Of a DNA stretch of 64,000 nucleotides, positions 44,062 to 52,862 are shown in pieces (positions within the stretch are counted from its first letter, which is position 1; each line of letters opens with the position of its first letter). The DNA lies in contig NZ_JBFBOG010000001.1 in NCBI RefSeq assembly GCF_040686855.1, positions 1 to 64,000 on the forward strand, read 5' to 3'. The position numbers and the translations under genes were made by a program. This stretch comes from Leifsonia sp040686855. GTDB taxonomy: Bacteria > Actinomycetota > Actinomycetes > Actinomycetales > Microbacteriaceae. The notes beneath the pieces are model-generated. The model searched no databases. It was not told the DNA's origin and saw only the letters and a program-made list of their open reading frames with translations.

Positions 44062-44717
44062 CAGCCTCCGGAGCCGCCCAGACCGGCCACGAGGTTCACC
44101 GTCGCCGCGACGATGACCGTGCCGAACAGGTACGACAGCAGCACGTGATGCAGGATCGTGCGCCGGATGTACGTGCTGGAGATGTTCGTGTCCGACACCT
44201 GGAACGTCATCCCGAGGGTGAAGGCGAGGTAGGCGAAGTCGCTGTACTGCGGCTCCTCCTTCTGGTTGAAGTCGATGCCTCCGCCCCCGCGGTAGTAGAT
44301 CCGGGCGTAGCGGAGCGTGTACAGCGTGTGCACCAGCGTCCACGACAGCGCGACGGACAGAACCGCCAGCAGCGCGACGCCCAACTGCGCGCCGCCCTTG
44401 AGATTCCGGGCGTCTACCAGGATGTACACCACCGCCACGACGCTGGCCGCGGCCGCGAGGATGAGCACCAGGTCGGCCGTCCGGCGTCCCGGGTCCTCCA
44501 GCGTCGCGTGGTCCTTGGTGGTAGGTCCGTCGAGCTTCCACACGGCCACCCAGACCCACGTCACGTACACCAGGCAGGCAGCCGCCCAGCCCGCGATGAG
44601 GGCGTGATGCCATGCGTCGACGAGCCCGACGACGACCGCGACGAGCAGGCCCGCCGCCAGGGCGACGGTCATCTTGATCCGGGTCATCCCGCGGCGGTGC
44701 TTCACTTCGTCGGTCAC
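44061..44717 (-). CDS. DUF1345 membrane protein
   Basis: A 218-residue protein with about five transmembrane helices. The family signature appears as LRYARIYYRGGGGIDF followed by YSDFAYLAFTLGMTFQVSDTN. Function unknown. Start taken as GTG 44,715-44,717; ATG 44,687 is the alternative, and neither has a convincing ribosome-binding site. It is divergent from the aminotransferase with 62 bases between starts. Confidence 0.8.
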   Translation of the reverse strand: MTDEVKHRRGMTRIKMTVALAAGLLVAVVVGLVDAWHHALIAGWAAACLVYVTWVWVAVWKLDGPTTKDHATLEDPGRRTADLVLILAAAASVVAVVYILVDARNLKGGAQLGVALLAVLSVALSWTLVHTLYTLRYARIYYRGGGGIDFNQKEEPQYSDFAYLAFTLGMTFQVSDTNISSTYIRRTILHHVLLSYLFGTVIVAATVNLVAGLGGSGG

Positions 44718-44779
44718 ACTCCGGATGTTCGCACACGCCGCCCGCGCGGAGCCTGAGGCTCGGCCGGTACGATCGATGC

Positions 44780-46078
44780 GTGACCGACGCACCGCTGCAG
44801 CCCGCTCCCCTCGCCGACCTCGACACCCCGACCCTGCGCGCGGCGCACGCCGCCTTCGCACGCGACTACGACGAGCTGAAGGCCGCCGGCCTCTCGCTCG
44901 ACATCACGCGCGGCAAGCCGTCCGCCGAACAGCTCGACCTGTCGAACGACCTGCTGCACCTGCCGGACGGCGCCTACCGCGATGCCGCGGGCACCGACCT
45001 CCGCAACTACGGCGGCCCCAACGGCCTGCCCGAGCTGCGCGCGATCTTCGCCGAGGCGCTTCGGGTGCCGGTTCCGCAGCTCCTCGCGCTGGGCAACTCC
45101 AGCCTGACGATCATGCACGACACGATCGTGCAGGCGCTCCTCCACGGCGTTCCCGGCGGCGAGCTGCCCTGGGCGAACCAGTCGATCAGCTTCCTGGCAC
45201 CGGTGCCGGGGTACGACCGCCACTTCACCATCCTGGAGCGCTTCGGCATCCGGATGATCCCGGTCCCGATGAACGAGGACGGCCCCGACGTCGACGCCGT
45301 CGCCTCGTTGCTCGCCGCCGACGACAGCATCAAGGGCATGTGGTGCGTCCCGGTCTACTCGAACCCGACCGGCGCCGTGTACAGCGAGGAGGTCGTGCGC
45401 GCCCTCGTGTCGCTGCCGGCCGCTCCCGACTTCCGTCTGTTCTGGGACAACGCCTACGTCGTCCACCACCTCACCGACGACCGCCCCGAGCCGATCGACG
45501 TGCTGGCACTCGCGGCCGAGGCCGGCAACCCGGACCGGCCGCTCATCTTCGCGTCCACCTCCAAGGTCACCTACCCGGGCGCGGGCGTCGCGTTCTTCGG
45601 CGCGTCCGAGGCGAACGTCGCCTGGTTGCAGCACAACTCCGCTGCGCAGAGCATCGGGCCGGACAAGATCAACCAGCTGCGCCACGTCCAGCTGCTGCGG
45701 GACGCGGACGGGCTCGTTGCGCACATGGAGAAGCACCGCGCCATCCTCGAGCCGAAGTTCGCCGCGGTCGACACCGTCTTCCGCGAACGACTCGCCCCGT
45801 GGGGCGCGGGCTCGTGGAACGCGCCGAAGGGCGGTTACTTCGTGAGCCTCGACGTGCCCGACGGCGCGGCGAAGCGCGCGGTGCAGCTCGCGAAGGAGGC
45901 GGGGATCGCCGTCACGCCGGCGGGCGCGACCTTCCCGTACGGCGACGACCCCCGCGACGCCAACATCCGGATCGCGCCCACCCTGCCGCCGCTCGGCGAG
46001 CTGACCACCGCACTCGAGGGCTTCTCCACGGCCATCCTGCTCGCGGCGGCGGAGACGCTGCTCGCCGACCGGGACTGA
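44780..46078 (+). CDS. class I aminotransferase, AspAT-type
   Basis: A 432-residue PLP enzyme. DITRGKPSAEQLDLS and NYGGPNGLPELR bind substrate and PLP phosphate, VYSNPTGAVYS and WDNAYVVHHL are the PLP-ring motifs, and FASTSKVTYPGAG holds the Schiff-base Lys. This actinobacterial branch includes the C. glutamicum-type aspartate aminotransferase and a MocR-like subset, so aspartate/2-oxoglutarate is likely but not certain. GTG 44,780 with TACGAT ending six bases upstream, leaderless. An acetyltransferase gene starts two bases after the stop. Confidence 0.88.
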   Translation: MTDAPLQPAPLADLDTPTLRAAHAAFARDYDELKAAGLSLDITRGKPSAEQLDLSNDLLHLPDGAYRDAAGTDLRNYGGPNGLPELRAIFAEALRVPVPQLLALGNSSLTIMHDTIVQALLHGVPGGELPWANQSISFLAPVPGYDRHFTILERFGIRMIPVPMNEDGPDVDAVASLLAADDSIKGMWCVPVYSNPTGAVYSEEVVRALVSLPAAPDFRLFWDNAYVVHHLTDDRPEPIDVLALAAEAGNPDRPLIFASTSKVTYPGAGVAFFGASEANVAWLQHNSAAQSIGPDKINQLRHVQLLRDADGLVAHMEKHRAILEPKFAAVDTVFRERLAPWGAGSWNAPKGGYFVSLDVPDGAAKRAVQLAKEAGIAVTPAGATFPYGDDPRDANIRIAPTLPPLGELTTALEGFSTAILLAAAETLLADRD

Positions 46079-46080
46079 CC

Positions 46081-46590
46081 ATGGCCGACTGGGTCGTCCG
46101 CGCGAGCACCGAGGACGACTGGGAGGCGTACCGCGCCCTCCGGTTCGAGATGCTGGCCGATGCGCCGATCGCCTTCCTCGAGACGCTGGAGCAGGCGAAG
46201 CAGCACCCCGACGAACACTGGCGCCGCCGCGCCTCCAACACGATCGGCACCACCACGCTGTTCGCCGCGGTGGCGCAGGACGGGCGCTGGCTCGGCAGCA
46301 TGGGCGGCTACCAGGCGGTCGGCGCACACGACCCCTACCTCGTCGGCGTCTACGTGACCCCGGCGTTCCGCGGCCGCGAGCACGGGATGACGGATGCGCT
46401 CCTCGACGCCGTCATCGCCTGGGCGCGGGGACGGAGCGACCGGCTGCTGCTGGAGGTGCACGAGGACAACGAGCCGGCCATCCGCTCGTACCTGCGGCGC
46501 GGCTTCGTCTTCACCGGTCGCACGCAGCCCTATCCGCTCGATCGCACGGCGCTCGAGCGCGAGATGGCACTCCCGCTGCCGTCGTCCTGA
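46081..46590 (+). CDS. GNAT family N-acetyltransferase
   Basis: A 169-residue GNAT protein. VGVYVTPAFRGREHGMTDALL is the acetyl-CoA-binding motif A, and LLEVHEDNEPAIRSYLRRGFVFTG is motif B. The ATG is two bases after the aminotransferase stop, so translation is probably coupled. The acceptor could be an amine or amino acid related to the aminotransferase, but this is inference. A strong bidirectional hairpin follows. Confidence 0.87.
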   Translation: MADWVVRASTEDDWEAYRALRFEMLADAPIAFLETLEQAKQHPDEHWRRRASNTIGTTTLFAAVAQDGRWLGSMGGYQAVGAHDPYLVGVYVTPAFRGREHGMTDALLDAVIAWARGRSDRLLLEVHEDNEPAIRSYLRRGFVFTGRTQPYPLDRTALEREMALPLPSS

Positions 46591-46606
46591 CGCCGCCGAG
46601 CACGAA

Positions 46607-46641
46607 AAAACGTCGCCCCGCGTGTGCGGAGGCGACGTTTT
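46607..46641. terminator. bidirectional terminator, GNAT gene/dhaM
   Basis: AAAACGTCGCC (46,607) pairs with GGCGACGTTTT (46,631). The loop itself has a CCGC/GCGG mini-stem. A and T runs on both sides fit termination from either convergent gene. Confidence 0.82.
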
Positions 46642-46669
46642 CCTGTTCTCGCCGGCGACGCGGGCCGGG

Positions 46670-47368
46670 TCAGACCTCGCCGAAGCCGGTGTCGACGAGG
46701 TCGGCCAGCGCGTCCACGGCGGCGCGGCCGTCCGCGTCGTCCGAGGCGATGCGCGCGGTCGACCCGGCCGTCAGGCCGAGCGACATGATGCCGAGGAGGC
46801 TCTTCGCGTCCTTGCCGTTGACCGTCACTTTGACCGGGAAGGTGTTGGCGAGCTTGACGAACTCGGCCGCGGGACGGGCGTGGAGGCCTTCCGGGTTGCG
46901 GACGACCACCTCGCGTTCGTAGGGGCCGGTGGCGGCCGCAGCCTCGGGCTCCGGAGCGGCGTCGCCGCCGGATCCGGCCCACGCGTCGACCGCGCCGCGC
47001 GCGGCCTCGGCGACCGCGTCCAGGCCGCTCCCCGACTCGGCGGCGACCGCGGCCGCCACTCCGCCCTCGACGAACGGGACGTCGACCACGCGGACGCGCG
47101 CCCGCTGGTCCTCGTCGAGCATGTCGAGCACGGTCTCCGCCGTGAGGAGCGCGGAGCCCAGGTCGCTGATCACGACGACGCCCTCACCGCTCTCGGCCTC
47201 TGCGACACCGGACATGACCTTGGTGAAGCTCGTGCCGATCCCGTCGTCGTCCGTGCCGCCCGCGGCGACCAGGTGCACCGATCCCGCCATCTGACCGGCG
47301 AGGTCGACCATCCCCGCGGCGATCCGGGAACTGTGCGAGACGAAGACGATGCCGACCTTCCCGCTCAT
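46670..47368 (-). CDS. dhaM: dihydroxyacetone kinase phosphotransfer protein DhaM (EIIA-Man + HPr fusion)
   Basis: A 232-residue two-domain phosphocarrier. Residues 1-~125 are the EIIA-mannose-like domain with the active His in GIVFVSHSSRIA. A Gly/Ala/Pro linker follows, then a complete HPr domain with phospho-His in NPEGLHARPAAEFV and the Ser region KSLLGIMSLGL. It passes phosphate from PTS enzyme I to DhaL-ADP. E. coli DhaM also has an EI domain, and that domain is absent here. Its ATG overlaps the dhaL stop. Third gene of dhaKLM. Confidence 0.93.
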   Translation of the reverse strand: MSGKVGIVFVSHSSRIAAGMVDLAGQMAGSVHLVAAGGTDDDGIGTSFTKVMSGVAEAESGEGVVVISDLGSALLTAETVLDMLDEDQRARVRVVDVPFVEGGVAAAVAAESGSGLDAVAEAARGAVDAWAGSGGDAAPEPEAAAATGPYEREVVVRNPEGLHARPAAEFVKLANTFPVKVTVNGKDAKSLLGIMSLGLTAGSTARIASDDADGRAAVDALADLVDTGFGEV

Positions 47369-48006
47369 CCGGCCGCCTCGGCCGTCTGCGCCGCCGCTCG
47401 CAGGATGAGTGCGGTCGACTGGGCTCCGGGGTCGCGGTGCCCGGCCGACCGCTCGCCCAGGTAGCTCGCGCGGCCCTTCCGGGCGACCAGGGGCTCGGTG
47501 GCCTCCGCGCCCTTCTCCGCCGCCTCCGCCGCGGCGGCCAGGATGCCCGCGGCCGAGGCCCCGGACTCCTGGTCCGCCCGCGCGGCGTCGACGGCCGGCG
47601 TCCAGGCGTCGATCATGGTCTTGTCACCCGGTTCGGCCTTGCCGCGGGACACGATGCCATCACGAGCGGCCGCCAGGGCCGCCACGAGGGCTTGGGTCTC
47701 GATCTCGTCGCCCGTGCCGACCGGCTCCGCCGCCTTGAGGAACGCGGTGCCGTAGAGCGGGCCCGACGCGCCGCCCACCGTCGAGATCAGCGTCATCGCG
47801 ACCGATCGCAGCGCCGCGTTCGGCGTCGCGTCGTCCGGCAGCTTCTCCAGGGCGGCGACCGAGGCGCGCAGCCCGCGGTCCATGTTCTCGCCGTGGTCGC
47901 CGTCGCCGATCTCGCGATCGAGGGTGTTGAGCTCCTGCTTGTGCTCGCCGATGGAATCGGCGGCGGCGGAGATCCACGCCTTCACCCAGTTCGTGTCCAG
48001 CGTCAT
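47365..48006 (-). CDS. dhaL: dihydroxyacetone kinase ADP-binding subunit
   Basis: A 213-residue all-helical DhaL. DREIGDGDHGENMDRG carries the Asp residues that hold Mg-ADP, and STVGGASGPLYG the phosphate loop. ADP stays bound and is rephosphorylated by DhaM. ATG at 48,004-48,006 with GGAGGCG-type purines upstream. It is 32 bases after dhaK and overlaps dhaM by four bases. Confidence 0.95.
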   Translation of the reverse strand: MTLDTNWVKAWISAAADSIGEHKQELNTLDREIGDGDHGENMDRGLRASVAALEKLPDDATPNAALRSVAMTLISTVGGASGPLYGTAFLKAAEPVGTGDEIETQALVAALAAARDGIVSRGKAEPGDKTMIDAWTPAVDAARADQESGASAAGILAAAAEAAEKGAEATEPLVARKGRASYLGERSAGHRDPGAQSTALILRAAAQTAEAAG

Positions 48007-48038
48007 CGACGCCTCCTTGTCGTTGTCGGTCCGGCTTG

Positions 48039-49037
48039 TCAGATGCCCCAGCGCAGCGCGGCGGTGTGGACGGGGGCGTCCCACAGCTGCGTGAACTCGT
48101 CGTCCAGCTTGAGCAGGGTGATGGATGCGCCCTGCATCTCGAGCGAGGTGACGTAGTTGCCCACGAGCGACCGGCTGATCTGGATGCCGCGCTCGTCGAG
48201 GATCTCGGCCGCGCGACGGTACAGGATGTACAGCTCCGACAGCGGCGTGCCGCCCATGCCGTTGACGAAAAGGAGCACCGGCGAGCCCTCGTACGAGAGG
48301 TCGGCGAGGATCGCGTCCATCATCCGGTCGACGAGGCGGTCCGCCGGCTCGAGCTTGATGCGCTCGCGCCCCGGCTCGCCGTGGATGCCGACGCCGAACT
48401 CGATCTCGTCCTCGGGGAGCACGAAGCCGGGCTCGCCGGCGTGCGGGACCGTGCCGTCGGTCAGCGCGAGGCCGATCGACCGGACGTTCGCGTTGACCCG
48501 CTCGGCGATCGCCGTGACCGTGTCGAGGTCGTCTCCGCGGTCCGCGGAGGCGCCCGCGATCTTCTCGACCAGGACCGTGCCGGCGACGCCGCGGCGGCCC
48601 GCGGTGTACAGGGAGTCCTGCACCGCGACGTCGTCGTTCGTGACCACCGCGCGCACCGTGATGCCCTCGGCGCCGACCAGGTCGGCCGCTGTCTCGAAGT
48701 TCAGCACGTCGCCCGTGTAGTTCTTGACGATGTGGAGCACGCCGGCGCCGCCGTCGGCCGCCTTGGTGGCCTCGACGATCGGCATCGGCGTGGGCGAGGT
48801 GAAGACCTCGCCGGGAACGGCGGCGTCCAGCATGCCCTTGCCGACGAAGCCGGCGTGCAGGGGCTCATGGCCGCTGCCGCCGCCGCTGACCAGTCCGACC
48901 TTGCCCTGGACGGGCCCATCGGCCCGGGAGACGAACTTCGGATCCTGCGACACCCGGACGATGTCTGCGTGAGCCCGGCCGAACCCCGCGAGGGACTCGG
49001 TCACGACGTCGGGTACGTCGTTGATGAGCTTCTTCAT
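48039..49037 (-). CDS. dhaK: dihydroxyacetone kinase substrate-binding subunit
   Basis: A 332-residue DhaK that binds dihydroxyacetone covalently as a hemiaminal through the His in EFGVGIHGEPG. GLVSGGGSGHEPLHAGFVG is the substrate loop, and NYTGDVLNFE follows. ATG 49,035-49,037 with AGGAAGGG upstream. First gene of the dhaK-dhaL-dhaM operon, which converts dihydroxyacetone to its phosphate with PTS phosphate. trpD lies 23 bases upstream on the same strand and may be co-transcribed. Confidence 0.95.
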   Translation of the reverse strand: MKKLINDVPDVVTESLAGFGRAHADIVRVSQDPKFVSRADGPVQGKVGLVSGGGSGHEPLHAGFVGKGMLDAAVPGEVFTSPTPMPIVEATKAADGGAGVLHIVKNYTGDVLNFETAADLVGAEGITVRAVVTNDDVAVQDSLYTAGRRGVAGTVLVEKIAGASADRGDDLDTVTAIAERVNANVRSIGLALTDGTVPHAGEPGFVLPEDEIEFGVGIHGEPGRERIKLEPADRLVDRMMDAILADLSYEGSPVLLFVNGMGGTPLSELYILYRRAAEILDERGIQISRSLVGNYVTSLEMQGASITLLKLDDEFTQLWDAPVHTAALRWGI

Positions 49038-49060
49038 CGAAACCCTTCCTTCCACTGCTG

Positions 49061-50110
49061 TCAGTGCGTCGCCGCCACCCACTGGTCGAGCTTCGCGGCC
49101 GCGGCCCCGGAGTCGATCGCTTGGGCTGCGACCGCCATTTGCGAACGGAAACGATCCAGGATGGACACCTGGACCCTCGACGGGTCGGACGCGAGCTCGT
49201 AGGACACGAGCCCGGCCGCCGCGTTGAGCAGGACGATGTCGCGCACGGGGCCTTCTTCTCCCGCGAGCACGGCACGCACGACCGCCGCATTGTACGCGGC
49301 GTCCTTCCCCAGCAGGTCCTCGATCCGGGCCCTCGGGATGCCGAGGTCGCGCGGGTCGATGTCGTGCTCGGTGACGAGGCCCCGGGAGACCTCCCAGACG
49401 TGGCTGTGACCGGTGGTCGACAGCTCGTCGAGCCCGTCGTCGCCGCGGAAGACCAGCGCGGTCGCGCCGCGGGTCTGGAACACGCCGACGATGAGCGGGA
49501 TGCGGTCGAGCGTCGCGACGCCGACCGCGGACGCCTCGGGGCGCGCCGGGTTGCACAGCGGTCCGAGGTAGTTGAAGACGGTGGGGACGCCGAGCTGCGC
49601 CCGCACGGGGCCGGCGTTGCCGAATCCCGGGTGGAACGCGCTCGCGAAGGCGAACGTGATGCCGGCGACGCGCAGCACCTCGGCGACCCGGTCGGCCGAG
49701 AGCGTGAGGTCGATGCCGAGCGCGGCCAGCACGTCCGACGACCCGGACGACGAGCTCGCCGCGCGGTTGCCGTGCTTGATGACCGGTACCCCGGCCGCTG
49801 CGGCCACGATGGACGCGGTGGTGGAGACGTTCACGGTCCCGAAGCGGTCCCCGCCGGTGCCGACGATGTCGAGCGCCATCGGGTCGACGTCGAGCGGGAC
49901 CGCATGGCCGAGGATGGCGTCGCGGAAGCCGACGATCTCGTCCACCGTCTCGCCCTTGGCGCGCAGCGCGATGAGGAAGGCGGCGAGCTGGGCGTCCGTC
50001 GCCTCGCCGCTCATGACCTGGTCCATCGCCCAGGCCGCGTCCGCCACGCTCAGGTGCTCCCCCGCCAGGAGAGACGTCAGCACGGACGACCAGGACTGCG
50101 TGTGGACCAT
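49061..50110 (-). CDS. trpD: anthranilate phosphoribosyltransferase
   Basis: A 349-residue enzyme joining anthranilate and PRPP in tryptophan synthesis. DIVGTGGDRFGTVNVSTTAS binds PRPP, KHGNRAASSSSGSSDVLAALG follows, and NYLGPLCNPA lies near the anthranilate tunnel. TAGGAT ends six bases before the ATG, so it is probably leaderless. No other trp genes are nearby. It is divergent from ctaE. Confidence 0.95.
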   Translation of the reverse strand: MVHTQSWSSVLTSLLAGEHLSVADAAWAMDQVMSGEATDAQLAAFLIALRAKGETVDEIVGFRDAILGHAVPLDVDPMALDIVGTGGDRFGTVNVSTTASIVAAAAGVPVIKHGNRAASSSSGSSDVLAALGIDLTLSADRVAEVLRVAGITFAFASAFHPGFGNAGPVRAQLGVPTVFNYLGPLCNPARPEASAVGVATLDRIPLIVGVFQTRGATALVFRGDDGLDELSTTGHSHVWEVSRGLVTEHDIDPRDLGIPRARIEDLLGKDAAYNAAVVRAVLAGEEGPVRDIVLLNAAAGLVSYELASDPSRVQVSILDRFRSQMAVAAQAIDSGAAAAKLDQWVAATH

Positions 50111-50251
50111 GATGTGATCCTATCGGCGGCCGACACGCCACGGCGATACCGGCCATCCAGCCCCGACTGAGGCTGTCCTAACCGGAAATAGGGCCGATTC
50201 AAGCCCCCTTGGTGAGAAAACCCCGGCTTCTTTTCAGCCATAATGGGTTAC

Positions 50252-50887
50252 GTGACGAGCACCTCCCTTTCTCCCTCAGCGAGTGCGCCGGTTATCAACC
50301 GGCCCAACGTCGTGGCCGTCGGCACCATCGTCTGGCTCGGGTCGGAGGTGATGTTCTTCGCGGGCCTGTTCGCGATCTACTTCACCCTCCGGTCGACGTC
50401 GCCCGATCTGTGGGCCGCCGAGACGCAGCACCTCAACGTGCCGTACGCGCTGACGAACACGATCATCCTGGTGCTCAGCTCGGTCACCTGCCAGTTCGGC
50501 GTGTTCGCCGCCGAGCGCATGCAGCCGCGCCGCGCGGGCGGCATCCTGCAGTTCTGGCGCTGGGGCATGGTCGAGTGGTTCACGCTGACCTACATCATGG
50601 GCGCGATCTTCGTCTCGGGTCAGGTGCTCGAGTACGCGACGCTGGTGTCCGAGGGCATCGCGCTCAGCTCCAACGCCTACGGCTCCGCCTTCTACCTGAC
50701 GACCGGCTTCCACGCCCTCCACGTCACGGGCGGCCTCATCGCCTTCCTCCTCGTCATCGGCCGCGCGTTCGCGGTCAAGATCTTCGGCCACAAGGAGGCG
50801 ACCAGCGCCATCGTCGTCTCCTACTACTGGCACTTCGTCGACGTCGTGTGGATCGGACTGTTCGCGGTCATCTACATCATCCGATAG
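50252..50887 (+). CDS. ctaE: cytochrome c oxidase subunit III
   Basis: A 211-residue membrane protein with about five helices. It starts VTSTSLSPSASAPVINRPNV and includes WLGSEVMFFAGLFAIYF, EYATLV and the C-terminal YYWHFVDVVWIGLFAVIYI. It is part of the aa3 oxidase. GTG 50,252 is preferred because CATAAT (50,239-50,244) ends seven bases before it as a leaderless -10 box; ATG 50,243 overlaps that box. First gene of ctaE-qcrC-qcrA-qcrB. Confidence 0.93.
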   Translation: MTSTSLSPSASAPVINRPNVVAVGTIVWLGSEVMFFAGLFAIYFTLRSTSPDLWAAETQHLNVPYALTNTIILVLSSVTCQFGVFAAERMQPRRAGGILQFWRWGMVEWFTLTYIMGAIFVSGQVLEYATLVSEGIALSSNAYGSAFYLTTGFHALHVTGGLIAFLLVIGRAFAVKIFGHKEATSAIVVSYYWHFVDVVWIGLFAVIYIIR

Positions 50888-50909
50888 GAAACAGGAGCCT
50901 CTTCACCCC

Positions 50910-51749
50910 ATGCGTCCGAAAAACCCCAGCACGGTCAAGCCGGCCCGTTCGGCCAAGGCCTCCCGCAAGGGCGGCCGTCGCCACCCGCTGGCCACCGTCG
51001 CGCTCCTCGCGATCGGCCTGGGACTGACCGGCGGCGCGTACGCCGCGTTCACCACCACCACGGCCTCCGCCGACGAGGCCCAGGTCGCGGCCGCGAGCCA
51101 GAGCTCGGTCGACGAGGGCAAGAAGCTCTTCCAGGCCAACTGCGCCACCTGCCACGGCCTCGACGCCCAGGGCAGCTCTGTCGCGCCGAGCCTGATCGGC
51201 GTCGGCGCCGCCGCGGTCGACTTCCAGGTCGGCACCGGCCGCATGCCGATGCAGATGCAGGGCCCGCAGGCGCAGGAGAAGCCGGTCCAGTTCACCAACG
51301 ACCAGGTGAAGGCGCTGGCCGACTACGTCGCCTCCCTCGCCCCAGGGCCGTCCATCCCGGAGCAGAAGTACCTCGACGGCAAGGGCGACGCCGCGCACGG
51401 CGCCGAGCTCTTCCGCATCAACTGCGCGATGTGCCACAACGTCGCCGGCGCCGGCGGCGCGCTGACCGAGGGCAAGTACGCCCCGCCGCTCACCGGCGTC
51501 AGCGCCCAGCACATCTACGAGGCCATGGTCACCGGTCCGCAGAACATGCCCGTGTTCAACGACCTCAACATCACGCCGCAGGGCAAGGCCGACATCATCA
51601 CGTACCTGAAGTACATCCAGAACAACCCCTCCCCGGGCGGTTTCGAGCTCGGCTCGCTCGGCCCGGTGGCCGAGGGCCTCTTCCTCTGGATCTTCGGTCT
51701 GGGCGCCATCGTCGCCCTCACCGTGTGGATCACGGCGAAGTCGAACTAA
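50910..51749 (+). CDS. qcrC: diheme cytochrome c subunit of the bcc complex
   Basis: A 279-residue membrane-anchored protein with two heme c sites, CATCH (78-82) and CAMCH (172-176). It has an N-terminal hydrophobic segment (~25-47) and a C-terminal transmembrane helix. In Actinobacteria QcrC replaces soluble cytochrome c and passes electrons directly to the CuA centre of CtaC in a III-IV supercomplex. ATG 50,910 follows GGAAACAGGAG. Confidence 0.95.
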   Translation: MRPKNPSTVKPARSAKASRKGGRRHPLATVALLAIGLGLTGGAYAAFTTTTASADEAQVAAASQSSVDEGKKLFQANCATCHGLDAQGSSVAPSLIGVGAAAVDFQVGTGRMPMQMQGPQAQEKPVQFTNDQVKALADYVASLAPGPSIPEQKYLDGKGDAAHGAELFRINCAMCHNVAGAGGALTEGKYAPPLTGVSAQHIYEAMVTGPQNMPVFNDLNITPQGKADIITYLKYIQNNPSPGGFELGSLGPVAEGLFLWIFGLGAIVALTVWITAKSN

Positions 51750-51794
51750 TCCGGATCCGTCTTCGGGTACGAACACAGCGTAAGAAGGAGAGCA

Positions 51795-52862
51795 ATGGCA
51801 CAGGACGACAACGGCGGGCACGAGCTCACGCCCGCCCGTCCGTCTGAGGAGCACCGGACCGGCAACCCCGGTACCGCGGTGGTGATCCGCGACGCCGTCG
51901 AGAACCCCGGGTTCCCGCCGCACCGTCCGCGCGTCACCGACCTCGACCCGAGGAAGGAGCGGCGCGCAGAGCGCACCGTCTACACGCTCTTCTACCTGTC
52001 GATCGCCGGCTCGGTCTGGGCCATCGCCGCCTACATGGCGTTCCCGATCGTCGACGGCGACCCGGGCTCGGTCCGCCTCAACAACCTCTTCATCGGCATC
52101 GGCAGCGCCCTGGCGCTGCTCGCCATCGGTATCGGCGCGGTCCACTGGGGCAAGGCGCTCATGCACGAGAAGGAGGGCGTCGACCTCCGCCACCCCGTGC
52201 GCGGCAGCGAGGCGACCACCGAGCGCGCTGCGGAGATCTTCCGCCAGGCCGACGAGGAGTCCGGCTTCAGCCGCCGCACCCTGGTGCGCAACAGCCTGAT
52301 CGGCGCGCTCGTCGTCTTCCCGCTCCCCGCCGTCGTCCTGTTCCGCGGTCTCGCGCCGCAGAACGTCGACCCGGTGGAAGCCCTCTCGCAGACCATGTGG
52401 GCCAAGGGCGTCCGCCTGACCCGCGACCCAACCGGCACGCCCATCAAGGCCTCCGACGTCACCCTCGGCAGCGCGTTCCACGTGATCCCCGAGGGCCTGA
52501 ACGAGGCCGAGGACATGCTCGAGCAGAAGGCGAAGGCCGCCGTGCTGCTCATGCGCCTCAAGCCCGAAGACCTGCACGTGTCCAAGGGCCGTGAGAACTG
52601 GAACTACGACGGCATCGTCGCCTACTCCAAGATCTGCACGCACGTCGGGTGCCCCGTGGCGCTCTACGAGCAGCAGACGCACCACCTGCTCTGCCCGTGC
52701 CACCAGTCGCAGTTCGACATCACGCACGAAGCGCAGGTCATCTTCGGACCGGCGAAGCGGCCGCTGCCGCAGCTGCCGATCACCGTCGACGCCGATGGCT
52801 ACCTGGTCGCCCAGAGCGACTTCCACGAGCCCGTCGGCCCGAGTTTCTGGGAGCGCCATTGA
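51795..52862 (+). CDS. qcrA: Rieske iron-sulfur subunit of the bcc complex
   Basis: A 355-residue subunit with three predicted N-terminal-half transmembrane helices, as in other actinobacterial QcrA, and a C-terminal Rieske domain. CTHVGC (~281) and CPCHQSQF (~300) bind the 2Fe-2S cluster. ATG 51,795 has AGAAGGAGAG upstream. The last bases overlap the qcrB start. Confidence 0.95.
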   Translation: MAQDDNGGHELTPARPSEEHRTGNPGTAVVIRDAVENPGFPPHRPRVTDLDPRKERRAERTVYTLFYLSIAGSVWAIAAYMAFPIVDGDPGSVRLNNLFIGIGSALALLAIGIGAVHWGKALMHEKEGVDLRHPVRGSEATTERAAEIFRQADEESGFSRRTLVRNSLIGALVVFPLPAVVLFRGLAPQNVDPVEALSQTMWAKGVRLTRDPTGTPIKASDVTLGSAFHVIPEGLNEAEDMLEQKAKAAVLLMRLKPEDLHVSKGRENWNYDGIVAYSKICTHVGCPVALYEQQTHHLLCPCHQSQFDITHEAQVIFGPAKRPLPQLPITVDADGYLVAQSDFHEPVGPSFWERH

